Shown here: piece by piece, positions 1 through 10,905 of the stretch
Layout of the letters: every line of letters begins with the position of its first letter
Position numbering within the stretch: position 1 is the stretch's first letter
Source: Dactylorhiza incarnata
Lineage: Eukaryota > Streptophyta > Magnoliopsida > Asparagales > Orchidaceae
Length of the DNA stretch: 64,000 nt
Assembly: GCA_033032865.1 (NCBI GenBank)
Contig: JAWHQI010000099.1
Location: 6,527,501 to 6,591,500, forward strand
Direction: 5' to 3'
Program-made: the position numbers and the translations under genes
Notes under the pieces: model-generated
Database searches by the model: none
What the model saw: the letters and a program-made list of their open reading frames with translations, nothing else
Told to the model about the DNA's origin: nothing

Positions 1-185
1 TCCGACCTAAAGGACTTCTATCTTAAGTCCTTCCTCGATAGATAACTCCACCTTACCGTGTTCCTTTGAGATTCGATACTTGGAGATTCACTCCCATATT
101 TTATATTACTTGAACGATCAGTACACTGCTGTTTCGTGCCGCAGTCTTGCTACCGCCTATAGCGGTGTGCTAGATTTGCGCATCA
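1..185 (+). repeat. E1 5' LTR, 3' end only
   Basis: This segment matches 47854-48038 with few differences and ends in GCATCA, directly followed by the primer-binding site. The rest of the LTR is outside the window. Confidence 0.9.
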
Positions 186-191
186 AGTTTT

Positions 192-209
192 TGGCGCTGT
201 TGTCGGGGA
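192..209 (+). other. E1 primer-binding site, tRNA-Asp type
   Basis: The 18 bases match the complement of the plant tRNA-Asp 3' end (TGGCGCCGTTGCCGGGGA) with two C-to-T changes. E3 has the same site with one change. It primes minus-strand DNA synthesis. Confidence 0.85.
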
Positions 210-442
210 ACACTGTCGTGTGAGTTTTCTAGAGAGAAAAGGGAGAGAAAGAAGCCCTTCCATCGTGTATAGTCATTTTTTTCTTGTTTGTTTGTTTTAT
301 TTAAGAAAGTTTTTATTGTTATTATTTCATCCTCTCCTGTTTTAAAGTCTTAGGCAAGTTTACTCCAAGGAGGTTTTAATAGTTTGTGTAAATTTCCTTG
401 CAAGGGATTTCAGTTTCGTTATATCTACTTTAATTGTTGAAA

Positions 443-961
443 ATGTCTTCATGGGATATTTATCCTAGCACTTACGACAAGATGGTCTATTATATAGACC
501 AAATGAAGGAGTTAAATGCTAGGCAGTGTGGGAACTTTGTTTGCTTGTTGTGTCGAGGAGAGAGCCATGAATTGAAGGACTGTCCTAGTCTTTTCAATCC
601 TGACCGCTGCTCCTTCACACATGACAACATTGTCCCTATCGCTCATTCTTTACCCATGGAGGCAATCATGCCCTCTACCGCCGAGCTTATTTCATGCATG
701 GACTCCTCAATCCCTGTGTATGGCTCCACCCCTAGTGAAGATGATCACTCATTTAATGGCCAACATGGAGACGGTTGGGAGATCTTGGATGCAGCAGAGT
801 GGGGTAAGGAGAGTATTCTCTCAAGTGGGGAGGTGTCCGTGGATCCTATTGCGGAGGAACTTGATCTTTTATTTTCTGATGAAATTGATTTCGTTCCTTC
901 TGCTTCTTTGCAAAAATTTCTACACATATTTTTGATGATCCTGTCGAAGATTGCTTATAGG
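443..961 (+). pseudogene. E1 gag-like zinc-knuckle protein, N-terminal part, interrupted by E2
   Basis: The first ATG of the frame is at 443, about 230 bases after the primer site. The frame encodes about 173 residues before E2 interrupts it at 961/962. Near residue 34 is a CCHC knuckle (C-LL-C-RGES-H-ELKD-C, spacing C-x2-C-x4-H-x4-C), the nucleic-acid-binding module of retroelement nucleocapsids. The remainder is acidic and Ser/Pro-rich. The C-terminal part continues at 7596-7979 after E2. Near the break the likely coding frame differs by one, with an A5 run about 45 bases upstream. The combined length, about 300 residues, matches the E3 protein (293 residues). No other gag domain is recognisable. 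The role is inferred to be RNA packaging. Confidence 0.65.
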
Positions 962-2183
962 TGTTAAAAATGTTGAAGTGGAAGTTTGTGGAAATTGGCA
1001 GTCTGGGGGGAGGTCGCGCGGTCTGGCAAACCGCGGGGTCTTGCGGTCTCCCTATGCGGTCTGACTTCTCCGGTCTAGCCGCAGGTCAATTTGGCATGAC
1101 CGTCGTTCTTCTGTCCAAGGTTGCTGAGATGTGACCGCGCGGTCTGGTTTGTGAGACCGCGTGGCGGGTTGTTCTGATTCAGGAGATGAAGCCGCGCGGT
1201 CTGGTCTGTGAGACCGCGTGGCAAGGTGTCCTCTGTTCTGTATGGGTCGAGCTGCTGATCGCACAGGAGGTTTCTGGAATGGGCAGTCCGGTCTGGAGGC
1301 TGTCCGGGTTCTTGATAGTGCGCGTCGACTAGTCTTCTTAGTCGCGCGGTCTCCGGTTTGTGTTCGCATAGCTGGTCCTTCGGCGACCTGCTGGTATATG
1401 CGATCAGTGGTGTTTGGTTGACTTGGCGGGCTATTGCCCTAGTCGACCTGGTGTGTTTGTGGTCTCTGGAGGAGGTCGGGTGGTGAACACAGGTAGTGAG
1501 CGTCATGACCAGGTGAGTTGTCATGATCGCGTGGCTTCCGTTGAAGTCGGCGAGCTCACGGCGCAGAGCGATCTTGCTGACCGCGCGGGTTGACCGGTCT
1601 TGGTCACGCGGTCAGAAGGCGGTGACTCTATCTCATAGGGTGGTGACTGGATCAGGTCACATGCCTATAAATAGGAGTCACTGTAGCAGCAAAATTAATC
1701 GCACCAAGTGTAAGCTGAGCTCGCGTAATATTCTTGCGGTCTCTTTTTTGTGACCGGGCGGTTAGCTGATCGAACTTGTCTTCTGCAGCTTCTGCGGATT
1801 GTGCGGGTAGCAGCGGCCACCTATTCTTCTGAAGGTGTTCGGGCAATCTTGCGGCTTGCAGTGCGGGTTGCTGGAGTTCGGGAGGATCAGTGGCAGATCG
1901 TGGGGTTCTCAGTTGGTGTTGTTCAAGTCGCAGGCTGGCAGTTCGGGCGGTCTCATTTCCTACTCACGCGAACTCGCAGGTCGGGCAGTCTCAGGAAGTC
2001 AAACCGCTGGTTATCTTTCAACATTGTATTTTCTCCTATTTTTGTGTATTTTTCAGCCTTGTAATGAAGTTTTCTGCTAGCATCAATAAAGATTGAAGTT
2101 GTTTTTCATGTGCTTCTGGTTGTTGGCTTGAACTTTGAGTTATACTATTCCTGCTCACTCTTAGATCTTCGGAAAATTTCATA
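962..2183 (+). repeat. E2 5' LTR
   Basis: It starts TGTTAAAAATG and closely matches 6333-7588. U3 is crowded with GCGGTC/GACCGC motifs, including two perfect 8-bp-stem hairpins (CGCGGTCT...AGACCGCG) at 1138-1161 and 1195-1218. A TATA box lies at 1666-1674 and an AATAAAG signal near 2086. It ends TTCATA where the 3' copy has TTCACA. Confidence 0.92.
1666..1674 (+). promoter_or_regulatory. TATA box of the E2 5' LTR
   Basis: TATAAATAG lies downstream of the GCGGTC-rich U3 and about 520 bases before the LTR end. It is conserved in the 3' LTR at 7037-7045, so transcription should start near 1700. Confidence 0.75.
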
Positions 2184-2195
2184 TGGTATCAGAGC
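2184..2195 (+). other. E2 primer-binding site, initiator tRNA-Met
   Basis: TGGTATCAGAGC directly follows the 5' LTR. It is the standard Ty1/copia primer site complementary to initiator tRNA-Met. Confidence 0.9.
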
Positions 2196-2271
2196 CAGGT
2201 TGGAGTGGATAGAGCAGTGAATAACCCAAAGTTGCCATCGTCTTTGTGAAGAAGGAACCAGTGGTAGATCC

Positions 2272-5200
2272 ATGGAAGCAAGAGGTCTTGGGATTGAGAT
2301 GCTCAACTCGACTAACTTCAAGAAGTGGAAGTCGTGTATGCAAAGTTATCTTCTGGGTGAGGACCTCTGGGAGGTTGTTGGAGGAGATTGCACGGAGGAA
2401 TTTGTCCCAGTTGGGGACAATGGTCATGAGGTGAGAAACTGGAGGCGGATCAATGCCAAAGCGGAGTTCGCTCTGAAAAGGGCAATATCACCTGACCTGT
2501 TTGATCACATCTTGGGGTGTGGATCGGCTGCGGAGATCTGGAGAGCCCTAGATAGACTGTTCAACAAAAAGAATGTGGCGAGACTTCAATTCCTCAAAAA
2601 TGAGCTGGCTAGGTCGGCTCAGGGTGATCTTTCTATCTCTACCTTCTTCCTGAAGATGAAGAACCTGTGCACTGAGATTTCAGCACTGGATCCTGATGAG
2701 CCAATTTCTGAGGCGAAGCTGAAGAGGCACATGATCAGTGGCTTGTGGAAGGAATATGTGGCCTTTGTGACGTCGGTGCAGGGTTGGGCAAATCAGCCGT
2801 CTCTGCTGGAGCTGAAGAATCTTCTTGCGTCGCAGAAGAGTATGGCAAGGCAAATGGCGGGGGTATCAGTGTTTGGGGGAGATGGCGAGGTTCTCTTCAT
2901 AGGGAAGAAGAAGTGGGATAAGAAGAAGAAGACCGCTGGAGGCAATGGGCCTTCAACTTCTGGACAGCAGGAGAGGGGCTATGCTCCCAAGGCTGAAGGA
3001 AAGAAGAAGGGAGAAGGACCAAAATGCTTCAGGTGCGGAAAGGTTGGTCACATCAGGAAGGATTGCAGGGTGAATCTTCAGTCGGGGCATGCTGCTGCAG
3101 GGAAGGAGGAAGCTGAGGCCAGGCAGAATGATGGAGGATGGGGAGGAGCCTTTTCGGCTTCTGTTGGAGCCGCGACTCCTATCAAATATCAGGAGGACTG
3201 GATCGTGGACTCAGGGTATGGTAATCACCTCACCGGGGACGAGTCGAAGCTTACTTCAGCGCAGCCTTACTCAGGTAACGATGCCATCATAACTGCTGAT
3301 AATACCATGCATAGTGTCGAGAAGATGGGGGTTGTTTCCTTAGGCAGTGATAGAGGGACACTAACGTTGAAGAGTGTCTATCATGTGCCCGGAATGAGGA
3401 AAAACCTCTTCTCCGTGACCAACACTGTAGACGCTGGGTATCACGTTCTGTTCGGCCCAACAGAAGTGAAGTTTCTTCGAAACGTTGAGGAGGTGAAAGC
3501 CGAAGTCGTTCATGTCGGGAGGAGGGCAAAAGACTTGTTCATTTTATCGACAAGTTCTTATGTTAACAAGATGAGGACCAATGACAGTGTCGTCATATGG
3601 CACGAGAGGTTTGGATATGTAGGGATGGACAAGCTGAAGGCTATGGCAGTGAAAGTTCTGGTCAATGGCCCGCCTAGTCTATCTTCCTACGGAGATGGTC
3701 ATATATGCGCAGGATGTCAGTTCGGCAAGTCTCATCGACTACCGTTTGATAAGTCGCAAACAAGGAGTAGTGTGCTGTTGGAGTGCATCCACGGTGAATT
3801 GATGGGACCAACTGGTACCCCAAGCCTCGGAGGCAGCATATATATGATGGTGTTAATCGATGATCACACCAGATATGTATGGGTTTATTTCCTGAAGGAG
3901 AAGGTGGAGGCATTTGCCAAGTTTGTGGAGTTCAAGGAGCTTGTGGAGGGTCGGCTAGGCCCGCGGGTTAAGAAGCTGAGGACTGACAATGGAGAGGAGT
4001 TCACCTCTGGTGAGTTCTCTAGTTTTTGTAGGAAGGCGGGCATCCGGAGGGAGCTTACTTGTGCGCATACTCCACAGCAAAATGGAGTTGTAGAGCGGAA
4101 GATCCGTCATCTGACGGAGACCTGCAAGTGTTGGTTGCGTGCCAAGAGTATCCCAAGGTCCTTCTGGGTGGAGAGAATGTCTTGTGCTGCCTACATCATC
4201 AACAGGATGCCTCTCAGTCTCATCAACATGTTGACCCCACAAGAGATGATGTTCAAAGAAAAACCAAGCGTGGCACACCTTCAGGTGTTTGGTTCCACCT
4301 GCTATGTGCACGTTCCAGATGCGCTTCGGAAAAAGCTAGATGTGAAAGCAAGGAAGTTGGTCTTCGTGGGATGTGATGATCGGAAGAAGGGCTGGAAGTG
4401 CATGGACCCGGAGACGCGGAGATTCGTTGTATCTCGCGACGTCGTGTTTGACGATGTGACGTCTTACAAGGGAAGTTCTGGTGTTGAGCTTCCAGAAAGC
4501 AGGGTGAAGGAGCCAGTGAGAGCTGTGGAAAATCTTCAGGTGGAGCTGTTTGTGTCACCAGGTGGTCCATCTACTTCTAGTTCTGGGACGGAGGCTTCTG
4601 GATCAGGAAGCAGGGGGAGCGATGCTCCTAGTACGTCTGGAAGGGGAGCTAGGGAAGAAGCAGCTGAGGATGTTGCGAGTCAGGGGAAGGAGCTAAGGAG
4701 ATCGAAGCGAATGATCATTGCCCCTGATCGCTATACAGGAGGAAACATGGTGAGCTTTGTCTCATGTTTCTTTGCTGGTCCATTGGATGAGCGGGAACCA
4801 GTGAGCTTTGAGAAGGCCAAAGGCGTGGAACAGTGGGATTCAGCTATGCAGGAAGAGATGAGTGCTCTTGAGAAAAATGTGACTTGGTCTCTGATGCCCA
4901 AGCCCAAGGGTATCACCCCTGTGATATGCAAGTGGGTCTATAAGCTCAAGAAAAAGTCTGACGACAATATCGAGCGATACAAGGCTCGCCTTGTGGCTCG
5001 GGGATTCTTGCAGCAATATGGTGAGGACTATGAAGAGACATTCAATCCGGTGGCAAAAATGACTTCAGTTCGGTTTGTGATTGCCTTGGCGGCGTTTTGG
5101 GGGTGGGATATTTGGCAGCTCGACGTAAAGAATGTGTTCCTGTACGACGAGATTGACAAGGGCATCTTCATGGTTCAACCATCAGGCTTCGTATCTGAAG

Positions 5201-6338
5201 ATTTTACTGACTATGTTTGCAAGTTGAAGAAGGCCCTGTATGGGTTGAAGCAAGCGCCGAGGGCGTGGTATGGGAAGATAGCAGAAAATCTCTTATTCTG
5301 TGGATTTGGTGCTTCAGACTCAGACTCGAGCTTGTTCGTCAAGAAGAGCGGGGAGCTTCAAGTCATCGTGTTGCTTTACGTCGACGATATGATCGTGACG
5401 GGGAATTCGAAGGAGGAGGTAGCAAAGCTTCGGGCTGAGCTATCTATCATGTTTTAGATGAAGGACTTAGGTGAGCTTCACCATTTCCTTGGACTTGAAG
5501 TGCAGAGGAAGGAAAGTGGAGTGCTGGTGTCCCAGGCTGGATATGCGGAGCGAATCGTGGAGCGGTTCGACATGAAGGAAGGGAAGTGCATTTCCACACC
5601 TCTGGAGAAGGCCATGAAACTTCACAAGGATGAGGGGAGGATTCTGGAAGATCCACTGGTGTTCCGAGCTCTGGTTGGGAGCTTGATCTATCTGACGATC
5701 ACTAGACCGGATATTGCATATGTGGTTGGCAGGGTAAGCCGTTATATGGCGGAACCACGAATGCCTCATCTTCTAGCGGCCAAGAATATTTTGAAATATG
5801 TCAAGGCAACTTCGGACATGGGTCTCCTTTACAGGAGGGATGCGGGCTTCGAGGTGCATGGGTACATGGATGCTGATTACCGGGGAGATTCGGATGATCA
5901 AAAGTTGACATCTGGATTCGTCTTCATGGCAGGCCCTACGACTATATCATGGTGCAGCAAGCAGGATTCTGTGTCTGTCTCTACCATGGAAGCGGAATAC
6001 AAGGCTCAGCCTTGGCAGCTCAAGAAGCCATCTGGCTTAGGAGGTTGGTGGGAGACATCCATAAGAAGGTTCGGGGTCCGACTCTGCTCCGCGGCGACAA
6101 TGAGAGTGCTCTCAAGCTGGTTACTAATCCAGTTTGTCACGCGAGGACCAAATATATCGAGATCGAGCATCACTTCATTCGCGAGAATGCACTGGAGGGG
6201 TCTCTTTCGGCCGAGCATGTTCGGAGTCAGGACAATGTTGCTGACATATTCACAAAGGCACTGGCGAAGGGGCCGTTCACTCGGCTAAGGAGTTTACTTG
6301 GGCTATTTTCAACATCCCACTTCAAGGGGGAGTGTTGA
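2272..6338 (+). pseudogene. E2 copia gag-pol polyprotein, one stop and one frameshift
   Basis: The ATG at 2272 opens a frame of 1061 residues. It contains a copia-type gag, a CCHC knuckle (CFRCGKVGHIRKDC, residues 252-265), protease (DSG at about 313), a GAG-pre-integrase zinc region, the integrase core (TDNGEEF at 572, then E608), and RT with YVDD at 1036. A TAG at 5455-5457 breaks it just after RT; the same frame continues with the RT connection and RNase H (DADY, then EAEY). A one-base loss near 6007 moves the rest of RNase H to another frame, which ends at 6338 inside the 3' LTR. Two sites look damaged: the first integrase Asp is Glu (residue 509, IHGELMGP), and the protease motif reads DSGYGNH where DSGCSNH or DSGASNH is usual. 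It is probably inactive unless the stop is a consensus error. Confidence 0.93.
6321..6332 (+). other. E2 polypurine tract
   Basis: TTCAAGGGGGAG abuts the 3' LTR and is the expected plus-strand primer. The last codons of the polyprotein overlap it. Confidence 0.85.
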
Positions 6339-7588
6339 AAATGTTGAAGTGGAAGTTTGTGGAAATTGGCGGTCTGGGGGGAGGTCGCGTGGTCTTGCAA
6401 ACTGCGCAGTCTTGCGGTCTCCCTATGCGGTCTGACTTCTCCGATCTAGCCGCAGGTCTATTCGGCGTGACCGCCGTTCTTCTGTCCAAGGTTACCGAGA
6501 TGTGGTCACGCGGTCTGGTTTGTGAGCCCACGTGGCGGGCTGTTCTGATTCAGGAGATGAAGCCGCGCGGTCTGGTCTGTGAGACCGCGTGGCAAGGTGT
6601 CCTCTGTTCTGTGTGGGTCGAGCTGCTGACCGCATAGGAGGTTTCTGGAATGGGCAGTCCAATCTGGAGGCTGTCCGGGTTCTTGGTAGTGCGCATCGAC
6701 TAGTCTTCTTATTCGCGAGGTCTCCGGTTTGTGTTCGCATAGCTGGGCCTTCGGCGACCTACTGGTATATGCGGTCACTGGTGTTTGGTCGACTTGGCGG
6801 GCTATGGCCCTAGTCGACCTGGTGTGTTCGCGGTCTCTGGAGGAGGTCGGGCGGCGAACACAGGTAATGAGCGTCATGACCGGGCGAGTTATCATGATCG
6901 CGCGGCTTCCTTTAAAGTCGGCGAGCTCACGACGCAGAGCGATCTTGCTGACCACGCGGGTTGACCGGTCTTGGTCACGCGGTCAGAAGGCGGTGACTCT
7001 ATCTCATAGGGTGGTGACTGGATCAGGTCGCACGCCTATAAATAGGAGTCACTGTAGCAACAAAATTAATCGCACCAAGTGTAAGCTGAGCTCGCGTTAT
7101 ATTCTTGCGGTCTCTTTTTTGTGACCGGGCGGTTAGCTGATCGAACTTGTCTTGTGCAGCTTCTGCGGATTGTGTGGGTAGCAGCGACCACCTCTTCTTC
7201 TGAAGGTGTTCGGGCGGTCTCGCGACTTGCAGTGCGGGTTGCTGGAGTTTGGGAGGATCAGTGGCAGATCACGGGGTTCTCAGTTGGTGTTGTTCAAGTC
7301 GCAGGCAGGCAGTTCGGGCGGTCTCATTTCTTACTCGCGCGAACTCGCAGGTCGGGCGGTCAGGCGGTCTCAGCAAGTCAGACCGCTGGTTATCTTTCAG
7401 CATTGTATTTTCTCTTGTTTTTTGTGTACTGGCGAAATCATGTCTCGCCATGTATACCTCGCCTTGTAATGAAGTTTTCTGCTAGCATCAGTATGGATTG
7501 AAGTTATTTTTCATGTGCTTCTGGTTGTTGGCTTGAACTTTGAGTTATACTATTCCTGCTCACTCCTAGATCTTCGGAAAATTTCACA
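6333..7588 (+). repeat. E2 3' LTR
   Basis: It matches the 5' LTR over its whole length with scattered substitutions and a few small indels near the end. It ends TTCACA and is followed by GTAGG, the right target-site copy. Confidence 0.92.
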
Positions 7589-7595
7589 GTAGGTT

Positions 7596-7979
7596 GATGT
7601 TCTGGACTTCCAAGCTGCACCGAAGTGGGATGAGGAGGATGACCTTTCTGATAAGGAGATGTTCACCTCTTCATTGGTGAAGGAGATCTGCCGCACCACT
7701 GATGCATTTGAGTTTTCAGATGTGCCTTATTACGATTCTTACAATGCTGACAGTGATCAAGCTTGAGAATTTATCGGGAGTGAAACCGGGGCCACTCCTC
7801 CTATGTTTGAACTTTTTAGTTCTTCCTCTATTTTATTTACTAATCATCGTTCTTTTAATGCTGATATTGATTTGTTCACCCTTCCTGCTTCCCATCCTGC
7901 TTTAATTTCTGATATTTCATATATCCCACTGCAGGAGAATGAAGATTTGGACCCATTTTTGGGTAATTATGAGTGGTAG
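7596..7979 (+). pseudogene. E1 gag-like protein, C-terminal part
   Basis: After E2 and the TSD, an open frame runs from 7596 and reads an acidic stretch (DVLDFQAAPKWDEEDD). It meets a TGA at 7764 and continues in the same frame to a TAG at 7977. This is the rest of the protein begun at 443. The TGA could be a CGA-to-TGA transition. No domain is recognisable. In E3 the matching region also lacks a known domain. Confidence 0.5.
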
Positions 7980-9314
7980 TCTTGGAAAGGAAAACATATG
8001 ACAATGATGAAATCAATCACCTATTCCACCGCATCATCATTGCCTGTGTTTTCTTGAAAGACTGGGTGCATGGTGGTAAACGCTGCTTCATCCATGACCG
8101 CTGATTGGAGGAGAGGAAGAGGATGAAGAAAGATTAAATTTGGAGATGGAAAGCCTCTGATCCTCTAGACTATTGTTGTTGGGTCTTCGGACCCATTTCT
8201 TTCATTTCTAGTCACTACTTTAAATCAACTTATAGTTGATCATTTTGATGAGCATGTAATAATTAGGATTTATTAACTTTTGCTTTTATAGACAATCTTA
8301 TATAAACTGGTTAATACAGGTATTTGGTCCACCTTAAGGACAGTAAAAGGGATAATGGGAGACAACCCAATTTTGCTTATGTTGCTTTATCTAATCCGCT
8401 AATGTTATATTATATTATTTCTGCTATTGCTTGGTGCATCCTTTTTGTAGGGTGGTGATATTTTGGCGGCGGACTTGGATTTCCATCGCAGTATTAATGC
8501 CAATCTTCTGGTATGCTCATTTTTGAGCATGGGTAACTTTTCTTCCCCTAGCCTTTTATTTAATTTTAATGGTTACATCATTTGCGTGTATTGCTTAGAT
8601 TGAGTCTGGGGGAGAGCCGCAAGGTGTTACCCACTGCACATACACATCTCAGTGCATGCTAGAAGTATTTTATTTTAGTTATATTATTGTTCATCTTCAT
8701 CGCACACCACAACACCCACTTGAGCGCGCACTCGCTTGTTTGTATGCTCCCGTATATTCAATTGGTGGTTGTGATGTAGGAATTGCTGTATTAGCCAAAA
8801 AATTGCAAGATGGAGTGGCATGTTGACTCTTGTAGTGCTCTAGTTGAATACTTGTGTCTTGCCTAGGAATTTGAGTAGAATTAGTTTTTATTTATGCTTC
8901 TAATTTACAATTAGTAGATTTGCGTAGATTTTAATTTATTTTACTCAAAATGGTGAATGCGGCTGAATCTAGTGGTAGCGGTGTATTGTGTGTAGGCGAG
9001 CGTGAGGTTCATGTTACTCGAGTTGGGAGGAAGAATTATCTTTCTCGGTGGCTAAGAACTTGCCCCAAGCGACTCTCGAAGCATGGGTGCGAACGATTTG
9101 CAAGTTGAGCGTGACGTAGGCCATCTATTTGGCAAGCTTGAGCTTTGTTCTACCATTCCTATACGCTAACCGTTGCTAGCCTATTTTTGTGCCTACCCGA
9201 CCTTTTGGTTCAGCTCCACCATACTTCACCAAGGCCTAAAAGCTAATCCCATTATCGCAACCAAAATAAGCCAAAAACATTAATGAATTGTAATTTGCCA
9301 ATGCGGTGCTGCGA
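7980..9314 (+). other. E1 non-coding internal region with blocks conserved in E3
   Basis: No convincing gene is present. The stretch 8205-8395 aligns with 12010-12180 of E3. Its best block includes TACAGGTATTTGGTCCACC and GGGAGACAACCCAATTTTGC, is much better conserved than the rest, and probably serves an RNA function such as packaging or dimerisation. A polypurine-like copy, AGTCTGGGGGAGAG, lies at 8603-8616. Confidence 0.7.
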
Positions 9315-10778
9315 TGATGAGTCCCATTTATATACACATTTATGGACTCGTCTGGGCCGTATTTCTAGTCGATGCACCACACTTTAGGCATGTTTACGAT
9401 CATATTTGTTATTCCCTGCTAGGTGCACTCTTAGGCTCGTTTTGGTGTGCATTTGCGCTCCTTGTTATTGGGGGTAAGCACATGGTGCTCCCCAATCCTT
9501 TTTCTGTGTTTATTTGGTGCTGGAGGTGTATTCCCAGCTGGTATGTCTTATGTGCAGGTGGCCGGATAGTCCCATTTCCCCCCAAAATCTACTCTGTGCA
9601 TATCGCACGGTCATGCGTTTCCTTGACGCACGGACGATAGCGATCATGCGTCTGTATCTGGGCAGAAAATGGACAATCTGAGTTTTGTCATGCGTTTTAC
9701 GCACGGGCGGATTTGCCCGTGCGTGAATAAAACGCACGATCGACCTGTTTCCTCTTGTTTTTGGTCATTCTGAATTTACCTGTGCGTTTGTACGCACGGG
9801 CGGATTTGCCCGTGCAAGAGTAAAATGCACGGGCGGCGCATCGTCTCCCCCAAGTCAGATTTTATCATTTAATAACGCACGGTTCACGCATGGTCGTGCG
9901 TTCGACCGTGCGTGACCATTTTTCTGCCTGTTTAGTATAAAATGCAGGATACGCTGCAGTCAACGGAGAGCTCGTAAGGGGAGCAGGAAATCAGGTCCTC
10001 CCCGCCGTTTCTGAGGTCTGAAGGCTTCTCCTCACCTCCACCGCCAAGGAGACCATATTCCGGCGATTTCCACCACCATTCTTCCATTCGGGAGTGTTAG
10101 CAAGCATTCTACTTAAGTGTTCAAGCATTCCTCGTCGTGGGAAGCCATAGAAGTGATGTAGGTCGTTGGAGCGGTGACAGCCTCCATCGAGTCCGCACAC
10201 CATCTGAGGGCCGAGCCCGGAGAGAGCCCGACAACCTCTCATTCAGGACGAGAACCCAAGATGCGGTGACATCTTCCTATTGGTCCTCTCTAAACTTGAT
10301 GCTTGTACTTTCTTTGTGTTGTTGTAATGAACTATTGCTTAGCTTAATGTCATAGATCTTTTATGATGTTCATGTGCAATGATGCGGTGGTGTAAGAGTA
10401 GCATTTTCCTTGTGATTTTCTGAGTTCGTTGTGTGTGAAGCCCTAGCAATTGCTAGTGCTGATGCTTGGAGAAGAGGTGTGTACGACCCTCACCCGTCAC
10501 AGTTACTTTCCGTCCACGCGCCTCTCGAAGCACGGCATCGCGGCCGTTGCATCCATCCCGCCTTGCGAAGCGGAGTTTTGACCCGCATCTCACTTTTCTG
10601 CATTAGCTTAGGAACCAAATCACAAAGCCCTTGTTTTTACTTTATTTGCTCGTGTAATGATCGATTCACCATGCGTTTCGTTCACCAGAACCTGCATTCC
10701 TTGAGAGACGATATTCGGGGAAGCTATTCCCAATTTTATTACTTGACAACGACCGGTGCACTTGCCGAATATGCATCA
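9315..10778 (+). repeat. E3 5' LTR
   Basis: It carries several inverted CGCACGGGC/GCCCGTGCG motifs between 9600 and 9920, for example the 9-bp-stem hairpin at 9700-9723. A TATA-like sequence lies at 9936-9942. It closely matches 13803-15268. Confidence 0.92.
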
Positions 10779-10784
10779 AGTTTT

Positions 10785-10802
10785 TGGCGTCGTTGCCGGG
10801 GA
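10785..10802 (+). other. E3 primer-binding site, tRNA-Asp type
   Basis: It matches the complement of the plant tRNA-Asp 3' end with one C-to-T change and lies six bases after the 5' LTR. Confidence 0.88.
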
Positions 10803-10905
10803 ATGCAGACGTGATGAGATTTTGGTTGTGAATCAATTGTTTGTGATTGAGTCTTTTATTTCTTTTAAATTTATTCTTTTTCATGCTATTTTCTTCTTCT
10901 ATATA

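Larger units (their letters stand above)
962..7588 (+). mobile_element. E2: Ty1/copia retrotransposon inserted in the E1 gag-like ORF
   Basis: Two LTRs (1222 and 1256 bp) flank a 4.1-kb internal region with an initiator-Met primer site, a full-length but broken gag-pol and a purine tract. The flanking 5-mers are ATAGG (957-961) and GTAGG (7589-7593), a TSD with one mismatch. Order PR-IN-RT-RH makes it Ty1/copia; I cannot assign the lineage. Confidence 0.93.

Noticed and set aside
1052..1524. Long minus-strand open frames in the E2 LTR (repeated at 6492-6955)
   Set aside because: They follow from GC-rich LTR sequence, show no protein motif, and the two LTR copies do not preserve them as genes.
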